64,000 nt of DNA from Lepidodermella squamata. Taxonomy: Eukaryota > Gastrotricha. This document shows, in pieces, positions 1-10,413 of this stretch. Under the pieces are notes generated by a model that did not search any database, was not told the DNA's origin, and saw nothing but the letters and a program-made list of their open reading frames with translations. A program made the position numbers and the translations under genes. Every line of letters begins with the position of its first letter. The first letter of the stretch is position 1. The stretch covers positions 461,239-525,238 of the forward strand of contig JBLDXI010000073.1 of NCBI GenBank assembly GCA_047495785.1, in the 5' to 3' direction.

Positions 1-3000
1 TACCACACGTAAGTTGCCTGGAACATGGTTATCTGAGTCCCTCGTATCTCTAATAATTTTCAGCGACCTGCTCACCAGCCTGTGCCAATGGAGTTTGCCA
101 GGCTGATAGGACATGCGACTGTACTGGAACTGGATACACAGGGACTCGATGTGAAAATGGCAAGCTTCTTAAAGTCCTTTTATAGAATAATGCTGAAATA
201 ATGCAATGCAGCCGTGTGCTCCCCTTCATGCGCAAACGGCGGAGTTTGCTCAAGACCGAGCACATGCTCCTGCGTTAACGGCTACACTGGGCCTACCTGC
301 TCTCTCTGTGAGTGTTTTTATTGTCAAAAATGCCTGATATTATGAGCAAATTCTTTGATAGCATCTTGCTCTCCCGCCTGCTTGAATGGTGGAACGTGCA
401 ATGGCAACAAATGCACATGTGCAGCTGGATGGGCGAGAAATGATTGCTCAATTCGTGAGTTTTCTTCTCAAACCGTCTTATCATAGTTGGACTCATTTTC
501 AAACCTTCCAACTTCTAATGTTATTGTGACCTACCTAGAACCTTGAATTTTGTCACTACAAGCTTAAATTTCCCATTTGAAAATCCATTGATCCCCTTGA
601 CGTTTTGCGATTTCTAGGCTAAAGAACTAATCATTTTTACTTCTCTTTCATGGAAATAACCTTCCGCTTAAACAAAAGTATTCACGTTCTTTGTGTTAAT
701 ATACCTGGGTTTATTATGGTGATATCTTTATCTCTCGTAAAAACGTGTATTTATGAAATGTGAAGCTACCTGCACGCCGGCCTGTCAAAATGGCGGCACC
801 TGCGTCGGCGGCAACGTGTGCAAATGCGCGAATGGCTACACAGGCTCAACGTGCTCGGATGGTATGGCAATAATAGACAGTAAATGTTGGCATCTTTTGT
901 TAATAATTTTCGCATGACGCAGCTGTGTGCACACCAACTTGCAAAAATGGTCGATGCACTGCGACAAATTTGTGCTCTTGCGATTCCGGATGGACTGGTC
1001 CAGATTGCTCAACTTGTAAAATGTTCCTAAATGTTCTCTTTAATCAATTTAACGTTCGTTTCGATATGAAGCTGCCTGTTCGTCGCCTTGCTTGAACGGA
1101 GGAGCGTGTACAGGAACGAACAAGTGCACTTGCGTTGGAGGATACACGGGTGCAACGTGTGCCGAATGTGACTCATCGTTATTACTGATTTAGCTGATAA
1201 ATCTTAACTATTCTAGATTCTTGCTCGCAAACGTGCAAAAATGGAGGTGTCTGTATACGTCCGAACACCTGTAGCTGTGGTGATCAATGGGCTGGCATTG
1301 ACTGTAGCATACGTAAGCTAAAACATTTTAATTCCACTTATCATAAATTACTAGCATTAGAACAGCTGTTAATGTTAATAACTGGATTTTTCTGTTCGAT
1401 CAGCATGTTATCTTTCTGGGCAAAGCTTCGTCCAGAAAAGGCTTCCTTTTTAGGGTTTTTCGCTTACTGTGATTCAGACTAATTAACAAATTCGCTCAAT
1501 TTAGATAGGTATTAATTATTAATTTAATTATTAACTTTAGCAAACTCCTAGTCGAGAGCGCGTAGAAATATACGAATTCCTCCCGCAGTCATCCCGCACA
1601 TCCCGCAGTTCATCATGTGGACGTCCACGTGTATTGCAGCGTGATAAAAATTTCTCTGCATTCTCCCATACAAAAAATAGTGTGCATATGTTAATGATTT
1701 TGCGAGAAGATGAATGCTTATGAATGCAGTTCAGGTTTAAAAGTGAAAATTGTAGGGCTGAACGCCTGAAACATACAGGCCTTGCATATCTAATTCTGCT
1801 TTTGCTCCTCCTGATCTAATTTTTGAAATGATGATGAAAATGATGATAAAATTAGGCCGGATCAGCCGGATCATCCAAGGGGGCGTCGTGACACTCCAGC
1901 TCCAACCACAGAAAGGCTTAACAACCACAGGGAGGACCCGTTGGTTCCTTTGGCTGGGTGCTAGAGAACACCTCAGCTTCCGGATCCTACTCCTATCGCA
2001 CTACAAGTAAGGTAGTTGCCTTGGACCTGCTGAAAATAGTTTTTCCTCAGATAAGATACATCTTACCTTCAAGTAGCCTGCGTGGACCTCATACGCGGAC
2101 CTCATACGGTCAAAATCAGGTGCCATGATTCGTCATTGAAGAAGAAATGCGGAAGTGTAATGTAATGTGGGAAAAAATCTCGACTACATCCTAAAAAAAC
2201 GAGTTGATACGGATTAGGATACGCTAAACAGCCAAATTCCAGGTCTGAGATGTAAAAACTTCTTTACATTCTTTCTCTATATTGCGAAACCATTGCAACA
2301 TCCAACATTGCTGAGTTAATTTACTTGTTGCTAATTTAGCCACGTGTACTCCAGCCTGTGCGAACGGCGGCATTTGCTCATACGTCAATCTTTGTACCTG
2401 CGTGAACAACTACTACGGATCGCGCTGCACGCAATGTGAGGCTAGCAATCTTTCGATACCATCTCATACCTATGTTGTTTCTCCAGTTTCCTGCGTTAAA
2501 ACTTGCCAGAATGGAGGAACCTGCACAGCCCCGAACACTTGTACCTGCGGTGCGGGCTGGAAAGGAGATGATTGCACTACTCGTAATGAGCTCATCCCGA
2601 AGCTTGGACCAATCGGCTAATTTTTCAATTATTTACAGCGATTTGCAATTCACCTTGCCAGAATGGAGGAACTTGCATCGCTCCGAACACGTGCAAGTGC
2701 GACGCTGGATGGCGAGGGGCTACTTGTTCTCAGAGTAAGGAGCATCTTCAAGGAAATGCAAAACTACAGACTGATTTTATATTTCAGCCAAGTACTATAT
2801 ATCCGCTAGCTCAACTAATTTCCGCGACGCTACGACAAATTGTGAGACATCAAGCAGCCGCGCTGCTGTGATTTACTCGCAAGGTGAGTGGGACAAGGCG
2901 AAGATCAGCTTGGGGTCAAACAGCAAAGTTTGGATTGCGCTATCGGCTGGATTCCGATGGATCTACGACAATTCGCCGGTTGGGTTTTCTGATTTATGGG

Positions 3001-3976
3001 GAAATGGCGAGCCGAGCGGTGACGGCAGTTGTAAGTACATAGCTCAGGGTTCGATCTTCGATCCCCGAGCTCCCAGGGATGGACAAAATTCTTTTGCTGT
3101 ATTTGCCAAAATGACGAGTCATTTAGGGTAATAACCGAGCGAAGCGAGAAAAGTTTGGAGATTTTCCACTAAAACACGCCTCAGAACCTTCTAAAATTAA
3201 CAAAACAGTGGGTTAAATTCTAATTTTGTTGTCTGGCCCAGCTGAGCCCCCCTGAAAGTCGCACACTGACATAGCTATCTAGATAGCGCTGCTAATCAAA
3301 ACTACTTGTGGATAATATCCCTGATATTAGGCTAACAATTATGTGATGGCTTTGTAATCGTTGCTTATCCCAGGATCATTCAAAAAGGCATTGTTGATTT
3401 GCTCTTGATGCTCTTGCAATTGCAGGCGTGGAAATTGCAGTTTATACAGGCATAACGCAAGGTTTAAACGACATATCGTGCTCAACGATTCGAAATTCAC
3501 TGTGCCAAGATCCAATCAATGTGAGGGCTTTCTTGTTAGTACAATTCCTCAATTGACAATTTTTATTTTCACAGGAAAATGACTTGGTGGTCGTCACGCC
3601 GGCTGGTATTTGGGATTTAGCCAGAGGTAAATGTGAGGCGGTAGGACGAAAATTGGCGGTATTGAAGACGAAAACACTTGTTGATGCAATGTTGAGTGCG
3701 TCGAAGTATGGCTGGGTCGCCGGTAAGCGTCCTGATGGCAATAATTTCTACTGGTCCACGGGCGTCGCTGTCACGCCGAGCAACGTCATTCCGCCGTGGG
3801 CTCCAGGCCAGCCGGAAATAAACTTGAACAAGCAATGTGAGTTGGCTTAATTTGTTTTGCATGTAATATGTTACTTCAAATGTACTGTTTTAGGTGTGAC
3901 GATGGGCACATCGGGTCAAATGACCGTGGAAAGGTGCAGCAACAGCAACTATGCACTTTGCGAATATACAAACTAA
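1..3976 (+). CDS. EGF–CTLD gene A, 5'-truncated by window edge
   Basis: This is the 3' part of a secreted multi-EGF, two-lectin-domain protein. Exons inferred from splice signals and paralogue alignment: 1–8, 64–159, 212–307, 362–454, 765–861, 923–1015, 1072–1167, 1217–1312, 2340–2435, 2487–2582, 2639–2734 (ten complete EGF modules with the tail of another), 2788–3030 and 3426–3520 (CTLD1), 3575–3836 and 3894–3976 (CTLD2, stop TAA). Each EGF has the short pattern with C-x-N-G-G-x-C in the middle and C-x-C-x-x-G-W near the end. CTLD1 carries [14 protein letters not shown] and CTLD2 carries GNNFYWSTG and WAPGQPE. The canonical EPN/QPD–WND sugar-binding set is absent (GEP and QPE instead), so classical calcium-dependent sugar binding is doubtful. 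The intron after position 159 begins GC rather than GT. An AATAAA lies near 4157. The 5' exons should lie upstream of the window. Family role is inferred as extracellular adhesion or recognition. Confidence 0.85.
3050..3290. repeat. Dispersed repeat R1 (copy 1), inside gene A intron
   Basis: This block lies in the 395-base intron between the two CTLD1 exons of gene A. It matches segments near 29,600–29,870 (opposite orientation), 55,560–55,760 and 63,085–63,290. The shared core contains 'gattttccactaaaaca' and a following 'cctctcaaaatt'-type stretch. No coding capacity is seen. The neighbouring paralogues lack it in this intron, so it is an insertion rather than ancestral intron sequence. Confidence 0.7.
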
Positions 3977-4169
3977 CAAGAGGGGCTTATGAAAGCCAGG
4001 CTGAACAAGTTCCGTGACAATATGCTTTCAGCTTTGAGTTCTATCAGTATTTTTTCGGTAGTTCCCCCCTTGAACCTGAATCTACAAATGGTTTGCATCA
4101 TAAAATCGTTATCATCGTGCCTTTTTTTGAAAGCCTTTGCTTCCTGTTTGTTCACGTAAATAAACGCTT

Positions 4170-5210
4170 TGATTTCAATCGAGTTTTTTAACGGCATTCG
4201 AGTATAAGGTATAACAAGGAGCCTAACCAGAGGGGGGAACCTTATGTTTTCTTTCCTGGCCACTGCGGAAACTTGAGCAATGTAAGGACGGCCCTAACTT
4301 ATATCCCCTTTCGGTAAACTCCCCATCTTCTACACTGCACAACGCTCCAATGCTTTGCGACTTGCCAGCCCATTCATCGATACTTTTTGAACGGTGCCTA
4401 ACGACCGAAGTCCTGAAGATTCAGCGGTTAAAACTTGTCTTGATACACCGGAAGGTTCAAATTTGTTCCAGCCCTACATCATGCTGAAGATGAAAACGCA
4501 GAAAGTTAACGTAATAATGATATATCCTGTATAGAATACGCTCGGTTAGTAGCTGGATCTACTAATTGCCAAACCTGCCGACCATGGAGGATTGAAAAAA
4601 ATTGCCAACATTTATTAAACAATTGCTGAAGAACCATGGCTAAAAATAAAGCTGACGCCCAGCCACTTTTAGATGCATCAGCAACAGCTTCAACATCACT
4701 TTCATTCTGGTCGATTTCCCATTTTATTTACAAACTCAAAAACTATGTAGGGCATTTTTAGCAATTTGAAAAAATCCTAAAATCCCGAGAAAATAACTAC
4801 CACGTAAAATTCTTCCCGTGAACTTCTCTCTGAGGTTCCATCAAAAAAATTGAGAGAACCAGCTCAGACTTAAGGGAATTGATTGACGTAACATTTTTCT
4901 AAGTTATACATTCAAATGATTAATCGCAAAGCCTCTTTTTGCAAACGATGAATGCACAGATGTTGCTAACCTGAATCTTGAACGGTAAAAACGCTATTCA
5001 CGGTTCGAGAGGCAAGTTGCAAGTCATTGTATACATTTTTGCAGTCGAAAGCAATAGATAACGACAACAGATCTCAGAAAAATCCGAACAGAATTTGATC
5101 CAAAAAGCAAAAAATTTAAGTAATAAAGGGGAACTCCCCGTTGTCGTGGGCCGTCTTTGTTCGTTCCGTCCGTCCGTTCAGACTGCGTTCAAGCGACGGC
5201 GAGGCGTAAA
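4170..5210. other. Intergenic, no gene seen
   Basis: This is AT-rich sequence after gene A with no ORF that looks coding and no RNA gene recognised. Parts of it (about 4,640–5,120) have a diverged copy at about 21,530–22,000, downstream of the pseudogene at 18.9–21.2 kb. It therefore belongs to a duplicated segment that also includes the last two exons of gene A. Confidence 0.6.
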
Positions 5211-5214
5211 AAAA

Positions 5215-5234
5215 TGTGTGTGTGTGTGTGTGTG
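5215..5234. repeat. (TG)n microsatellite
   Basis: A perfect run of about ten TG units follows an A-rich stretch. There is no gene context. Confidence 0.9.
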
Positions 5235-5343
5235 CCAAAAAGGGAGTGCCTATTCCAACCCTGGTTTTTCCGACAGGCTTGAAAAGTGTATCTGACGGTT
5301 ATTTTATGCGTGATGTGGCTCTCAACACTTCCCAATCTATAGC

Positions 5344-5552
5344 CAATGTTGAGTTGTCGTTATAGTATTAGTGAATTGTCGAGTTGTCTTCTGCCGAATT
5401 GTCGCTGAAGGGTACGATGAATTTTCACTGCCGAGTAGTCGTTTGCCGAGTTGTCGTTTTCGATCGAATACAAAAATATTGCCGAATTGACGTTTGCTGA
5501 ATTGTCGCTGTCGAATAGTCGTATTCCCAATTTTCGTTGCTCAGTTGTCATA
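5344..5552. repeat. Degenerate minisatellite of TTGTCG-type units
   Basis: About ten diverged copies of a roughly 20-base unit built on 'gaattgtcg' or 'gagttgtcg' follow each other, with short gaps and a few substitutions. The 63-aa ORF on the minus strand here is only the translation of this repeat. Confidence 0.7.
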
Positions 5553-5976
5553 CAACCGCTAATTATTTCGGTTTAATTTTCGGATATATTTGGCTCGAAT
5601 TATTTCGTTCGGAGATATTCTCAGCAAAATGAATTATTCGAGCCAAAAATATAGAAAATTTAAACGATATTATTATCGCAGAAATTTTACCAGATAGAAA
5701 CATTCTAATCATTAATTTTCTTAGAATTTTCATAATGTTCCCGAAGACAAAAACGCGGCAGAAGAATGGCAAAGATGCCGATAATTTGCAATTTGCAAAT
5801 AGCTGTTTTCACCAATTTCTTGAAAATTAATTATAGGAGCCTGGAGCCTGCAAGATTTACTTTGGTTTCATTATTTGATAGACCGTGAAATCTGGTCTAC
5901 TGAAACTGAAAAAAATTTTCCAATTAATAAAACACCGTTTCAAGTCCTTTAAAAATTGGTGATCAATCATTATGTT
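5553..5976. other. Intergenic, no gene seen
   Basis: AT-rich sequence with only short ORFs and no recognisable domain, repeat or RNA gene. Confidence 0.5.
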
Positions 5977-7373
5977 TCCGATATTCCGGGTCAAAGTCCA
6001 TCGTCATCCAGCAAAAAATTGCAGTTGGTGACTTGGTGACTTGGTCGCATCTGTGTCTGACTTGGTCGGGATGGATCGAAAAAGGCCTGGTGAACTCGAA
6101 TGGCGTCAATGACATCAGACTTCAAATAGACGGAATGGGTGGTAGAACCAGCATGGCGGAAGGTTATATCTCTGCCAATATTTGCTTGCCATCTAGAAAG
6201 CGAAAATTGGGCAGCGATGGTGAGTACCAATTGGCAGTCTTCAAAGGAAAGGAATCCAGTGAAAATTTCCGCAATTACCTACACTGTCGATGAACTGGTT
6301 AATCTTGTAAGAAATGGTATCGAGATGGAAAAAAATACGGCTTTCCTGTTTCGGTTTGATAATTTGCGCGGACTATCCCGCTCTTGTTGAATTGTTAGGT
6401 TGTGGTCATCAAAACAGCCATTGTCGTTGCGTTATTTGCACTCAGGACATTCGAAAAATTCCAGACTTCGCTACTGGAGAAACGAAAAAACGTCGATTTG
6501 ATCTTTACACGCCAGATCAGAAAGGGAAGGTTGGATGGTCCAAAGACTTCAAACCAATGATTAATTTGAGCCCCCAAAGTTGATAATTATTCCCGACTTT
6601 TTGCACATGCAGATCAACATTGGTAGGAAACTGTTTCAAGCGGTTTGTGAATAAAAATAAAATTTATTATTAACTTTTCCGATTAGATGTTCGAAAATTT
6701 GAACGACTTCAAGATGAAAGGCCCAATCCGCCAGTTGTAAAGCTTTATTGAACAGTCAGTGAATATTACTGTTGATGTGAGAACCGTTCGCTCCAAGGTT
6801 TGCGTCACAATAAAAAATACCAATCATCACGGATTTGCCAAGGTGAGCTCTGAGCTTGAGGAAATACCTGTTGAAAATATTGAATTTTAAGGCTTTCAAG
6901 GCTTTCTCAACCAGACTTGCCCCAGAGCCGTTGATGAAAGCTTTTTTTGTGCCTGACGACTGGCGTGGCCAAATTCGTAGAATGTACCGCACGCATTCGC
7001 GATTCGTCTAAACCTGAGAACCGATTTTTGAAAAGGCTAGCCGATGTTCGAAGGCTTTTCATCGCGGCGCTACTGGTTTTCGACGATGTGCGAAAGGCGA
7101 GATCTGGAGCAGGAAAACTGATGCTTTACAACTTCGAATCTACATGGCAAAGAACTGTTGGGCCAGTCACCTCCTACGCGCATCTTCTTGCCAGACACGT
7201 ACGAATATCTTGATCAAGGTATCGATCTTTACGCCTTGTCGACAGAATCGATAGAAATCATGTTGAAACAGCAGCGTTCTGATATTGCGAATAATACTAC
7301 TAATGCTTCAGCCATTCCGCGACAAATCCTGGGCCTCGTAAATATTCGGGAAAGCTTGTTCTTTTGATAAATA
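5977..7373 (+). pseudogene. Degenerate unrecognised ORF, possibly transposon-derived
   Basis: Four to five overlapping ORFs in shifting frames follow one another: 6033–6293, 6314–6583, about 6590–6750, 6947–7213 and 7158–7367. Together they read like one broken protein of roughly 400 residues. One segment has a CVICTQ motif preceded by C-G-H and H-C-R-C, which could be a zinc-binding cluster. A later segment reads PDFLHMQINIGRKLF. I do not recognise the family. The multiple frameshifts and stops and the position between lectin gene copies suggest a decayed mobile-element gene, but splicing could explain some of the breaks. Confidence in coding origin is moderate and in function nil. Confidence 0.4.
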
Positions 7374-7481
7374 TGCGCTTATCATTTAAATTCCAATTAA
7401 AGATAAATAAAGAGAAAAGAGAAATGTCATCAATCACTTTTATTGTTTCTTTATTGGATGCTCGTCTTCAGTCTGAAGTAT

Positions 7482-7792
7482 TCAGAATTTGTTGACTTTG
7501 TAACGCATTCTCTCGCTGTCATATACAAGTTCATAACCATCTTTGCGATAGAATTTGAAAGCAAATTTTCCAGCCTTGAATTTTTCGTCGATTACCCTGA
7601 TGTGCTTAGCAATAGCTGTTTCGGTGCGCCCTAGACTACTCGACAATCCCGGCTCGTTCTCGCGAAGGTAAAATTTCAGCGCTGTTGTTGTGCAGCCTTC
7701 GATCCTCTTCACCCTAACCAGCGAGGTGAAGGCATGGCGCGAATGGTTTTCTTCATCGAATATCCACGGTACTTTTTCACGATGAGCGTGAT
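7482..7792 (-). pseudogene. Orphan 3' exon of unknown gene
   Basis: On the minus strand an acceptor-like 'aaattcag' at 7793–7800 is followed by an open frame of 103 codons ending in a stop at 7482. The product is basic and mixed in composition, beginning D-H-A-H-R-E-K-V and ending MRYKVNKF. No matching upstream exon is visible on this strand, because the region beyond 7,800 soon becomes a lectin remnant on the + strand. It may be the tail of a gene whose 5' end was lost, or part of the same decayed element as 5,977–7,373. Family not recognised. Confidence 0.35.
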
Positions 7793-7927
7793 CTGAATTT
7801 CAGAAATATTAAATTAGTCGGATATGGCTTTCAGCGCGAGCAGTATAGTTCTGAAGTTTTGTTTCTAATTTGAATATAGGCCATCGTGAAAATCTAGAAA
7901 TTTAAACTGCAATTCTTTTTCTTTTAG

Positions 7928-8470
7928 GTATGGAAATTTTGAGTCCGAACGGGATTAACGATCAACCTTGCGGGGACCCAAGTCGAAATGCTCTCTGCCA
8001 AAATCCAAACGATGTAAGAAAACTTATTGTATGTGACGGTCCCAATAAGTTTTTTTTCCAAAGATAACTGACGTCCAAGCCATCGGGCCGGCTACTCAAA
8101 ATTGGGCGGACGCTAAAGTCACATGTGAAACCAGAGGACTAAAACTTGCAATCCTTAGGACAAGGCCGCTTGTTCAGCAAATGCTGGACCAAGGGAAGGT
8201 TGGGTGGATTGGCGGAAAGCGCCCGCCTGGCAATAATTTCTACTGGTCCACGAACGTCGCTGTCACGCCGAGCAGTGTCATTCCGCCATGGGCTCCAGGC
8301 CAGCCTGAAATAAACGATAAAAAGCAATATGAGATGATATTTTTGTAACATTAATCGCTTTTTTAATCGCAATTTGCGGTAATTCAGGCGTAACGATGGA
8401 TACGTCGGGTCAAATGACGGTTGAACGGTGCAGCAACGCCAACAATGCGCTATGCGAGTATACAAACTGA
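7928..8470 (+). pseudogene. Lectin-only remnant of an EGF–CTLD gene
   Basis: Three exons equivalent to the last three of the family are present: 7928–8013, 8064–8328 and about 8388–8470 (stop TGA). The frames are open and well conserved, with CTLD2 motifs GWIGGKRP, FYWSTN and WAPGQPE. The middle exon's donor, GT in every paralogue, is AT here ('caat|atgaga'). There are no EGF exons, first CTLD exon or leader upstream; instead a decayed unrelated sequence precedes it. It is therefore a fragment left by duplication or deletion, not a working gene. Alternatively a cryptic donor could rescue splicing, but the missing 5' end still argues for a pseudogene. Confidence 0.75.
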
Positions 8471-8839
8471 ATTGGAAAGCATAGGGGCGATGTCAAAAAA
8501 CCATTTTCATGAAGAACAACTTCAATGATTAATTGAATTGAATACCCATATAAACTATAAACCTCGCGTGCTTTATTACTCTGCTTCGCTCTTAAACCCG
8601 CATTCTCAAGTTTCTTGGTTCAAACAGATGATTCTGAGCATAATTTGAATGCAAAAATAAATTCCGGGGTTCGCCCATCGCTATTCGGGAATGCAAAATC
8701 TACGGAATTTGCTAAAAACTTGCTAAGAACTTGCTAAACTGCGGAAAATGTTTACAATTTCACCCACGTTCAGCTTCTCCGACGCGCTCTTTCACGAGGC
8801 CTTCCTAAACACTAGAGCAGGATTTTCCCAACATGCTAT

Positions 8840-8945
8840 ATCTTTGGGCTCCAGGCCGGCTGGAAATAAACGATAACAGCAATGTGAGATGAACTATTCT
8901 AATTTATACATTTTATTAATCGTTGATCACTGCTGTGAAAAGACA
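8840..8945 (+). pseudogene. Second short copy of a CTLD2 exon end
   Basis: About 50 bases match the end of the CTLD2 main exon and the following intron start, from the WAPGQPE-coding stretch through the intact GTGAGA donor, followed by intron-like sequence. It is a tiny duplicate of the remnant just upstream (7,928–8,470), with small changes such as a lost base before the donor. Confidence 0.6.
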
Positions 8946-9537
8946 CTTTCCGTTTATTTTGCTATGACTTTCGCCCAAATATTCGCCCTTTAACACAGCT
9001 CCAAGTTTGTTTAATAGTAAAAATCGTAAAGGTTTTTAGCAGAGTTTGTTCTTATTAATATCGGATTTTCAAAAGCCAATGGCAAATCGCGAGGTCTCAT
9101 TTCACTCACAAAGTGGCTAGAGTAGAACTGGCCAAATACGGCGAATTCACGGCCGAATTCTTCTTCAGCCAAGATAAATAATCTAATTTCATACTTTCCA
9201 GGCAAATGAAAAAGCTAGTCGGGAAATTGAAAAACGAATATGCCAAACTAGGCACTTCGGCGCACAGTTTGCATCAGGTTCACTGCCAATTTTCATCGCG
9301 CTTGTTTTTCGAATATTACAGATTCATACAGATGAATTCTGGTTCGTCGACCAGGTTACCGCTTTGCCAGTTTTACATAAAAATTCACTGTTTCTGAGGT
9401 GTCGATTTCCTCGATTAAAAAAATCAAATTATAGAAAAGGTTTCAGCTATTTTGTTGATTCATTTTGTTGTTTCTGTTTTTTCCATCTTTTTTATTTTTT
9501 ACCTTGAAAAATGAAAAACCAACATCCGTAGTATACT

Positions 9538-10210
9538 TTTATTGCTAGGTGGACAAAAGGTTTCCTCAGCTGTTTACCACTGGGTTGCAGGGAGCTGAGA
9601 TTTAGTCCTTCGCAACATTCAAGTGATTGATAAAAGAAATTTGACTCACGCGCCGTGCAATCTGATCCTGCCCAGCCTACCGGACAGCTACAGGTATGCA
9701 AGTCCTATGCAAGTCCCCACGTTACATAAAACTTTAACACAGAAAAATGATTGTTATTAACCACTGAAATTCCGAAGAACCTACTGCTGCAGCCAATGCA
9801 AGACCCGCCATTTTGATACGGGTTCTTCGAGCAAGCGGCTAAATGAGAGAACTAGAATGATTTGAAGCCTCAAACATCCTTTCTCTCACATATGCCATAG
9901 TTCGGACCCATCCACCGTTCGAAGTAGTTGCATTTGTTAGAGCTAACGCAAGTTCGCCCATTTTGACAAAGAAGGTCATCAAAGTTAGCTAGTAATCGAG
10001 AAATTTTAAAGCTTCTCGAAATAGGTGTTTTTCCATTACGGATATCGCAAATAAAAGAACAGTCAAATTCGCACTCATGTTTTGCCGTTTGCCTTTTGTG
10101 GTTGGCATCGTACGCAATGTTTTAATCGTTGTTTTTTCACAAACAACGGCTGAGTTTCTAAACAGTTGAGAAAGTCAGTTCGGAAAACCTTTTGTCCACT
10201 TTGCAATTAG
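9538..10210. mobile_element. TIR element carrying captured EGF exons (Pack-type)
   Basis: Left end ATTGCTAGGTGGACAAAAGG (9541–9560) and right end, read inward on the other strand, ATTGCAAAGTGGACAAAAGG (10207–10188) agree at 18 of 20 bases, with further looser similarity inside. Immediately outside TTGC/GCAA both sides show TTA, which would fit the 3-bp target duplication of PIF/Harbinger-type elements. Nearly all of the interior is a piece of the EGF gene family in reverse orientation, introns included. No transposase is present, so it would be non-autonomous. Superfamily assignment rests only on TTA and is tentative. Confidence 0.6.
9648..10065 (-). pseudogene. Inverted EGF exon fragment (exons 4-end to 7)
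   Basis: Read on the minus strand, the segment holds in family order the 3' end of exon 4 (near 10,060), exon 5 (about 9,985–9,903), exon 6 with an internal deletion (about 9,845–9,785) and exon 7 (about 9,720–9,648). The introns between them still resemble those of gene C. After exon 7 the sequence matches gene C's intron 7 for about 45 bases. There is no leader, promoter or lectin part. The damage (deletion in exon 6, lost cysteines in exon 5) shows it is not functional. It lies inside the TIR element 9,538–10,210. Confidence 0.75.
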
Positions 10211-10413
10211 ATTAAAGACGATAGGAGGATGAATATAGGATGAAATTAGATGAACATAGGAGGATGAAATGGCTGAATCAGAGCTTTGCTTCCACAAGCT
10301 GTCGTTCACGTGGTGCTAAGCCGGCCCCTGGCTCGCATTTTTCTCAGGTGTATGGAATTAGCTAACAAGCTGCCCTTGGGATAACGAATAAGCTAAACAG
10401 TATGGACGGTAGC

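Noticed and set aside
8139-8465. 108-codon minus-strand ORF over the lectin remnant
   Set aside because: Antisense shadow of the CTLD2 exon; the same shadow appears over other CTLD2 exons.
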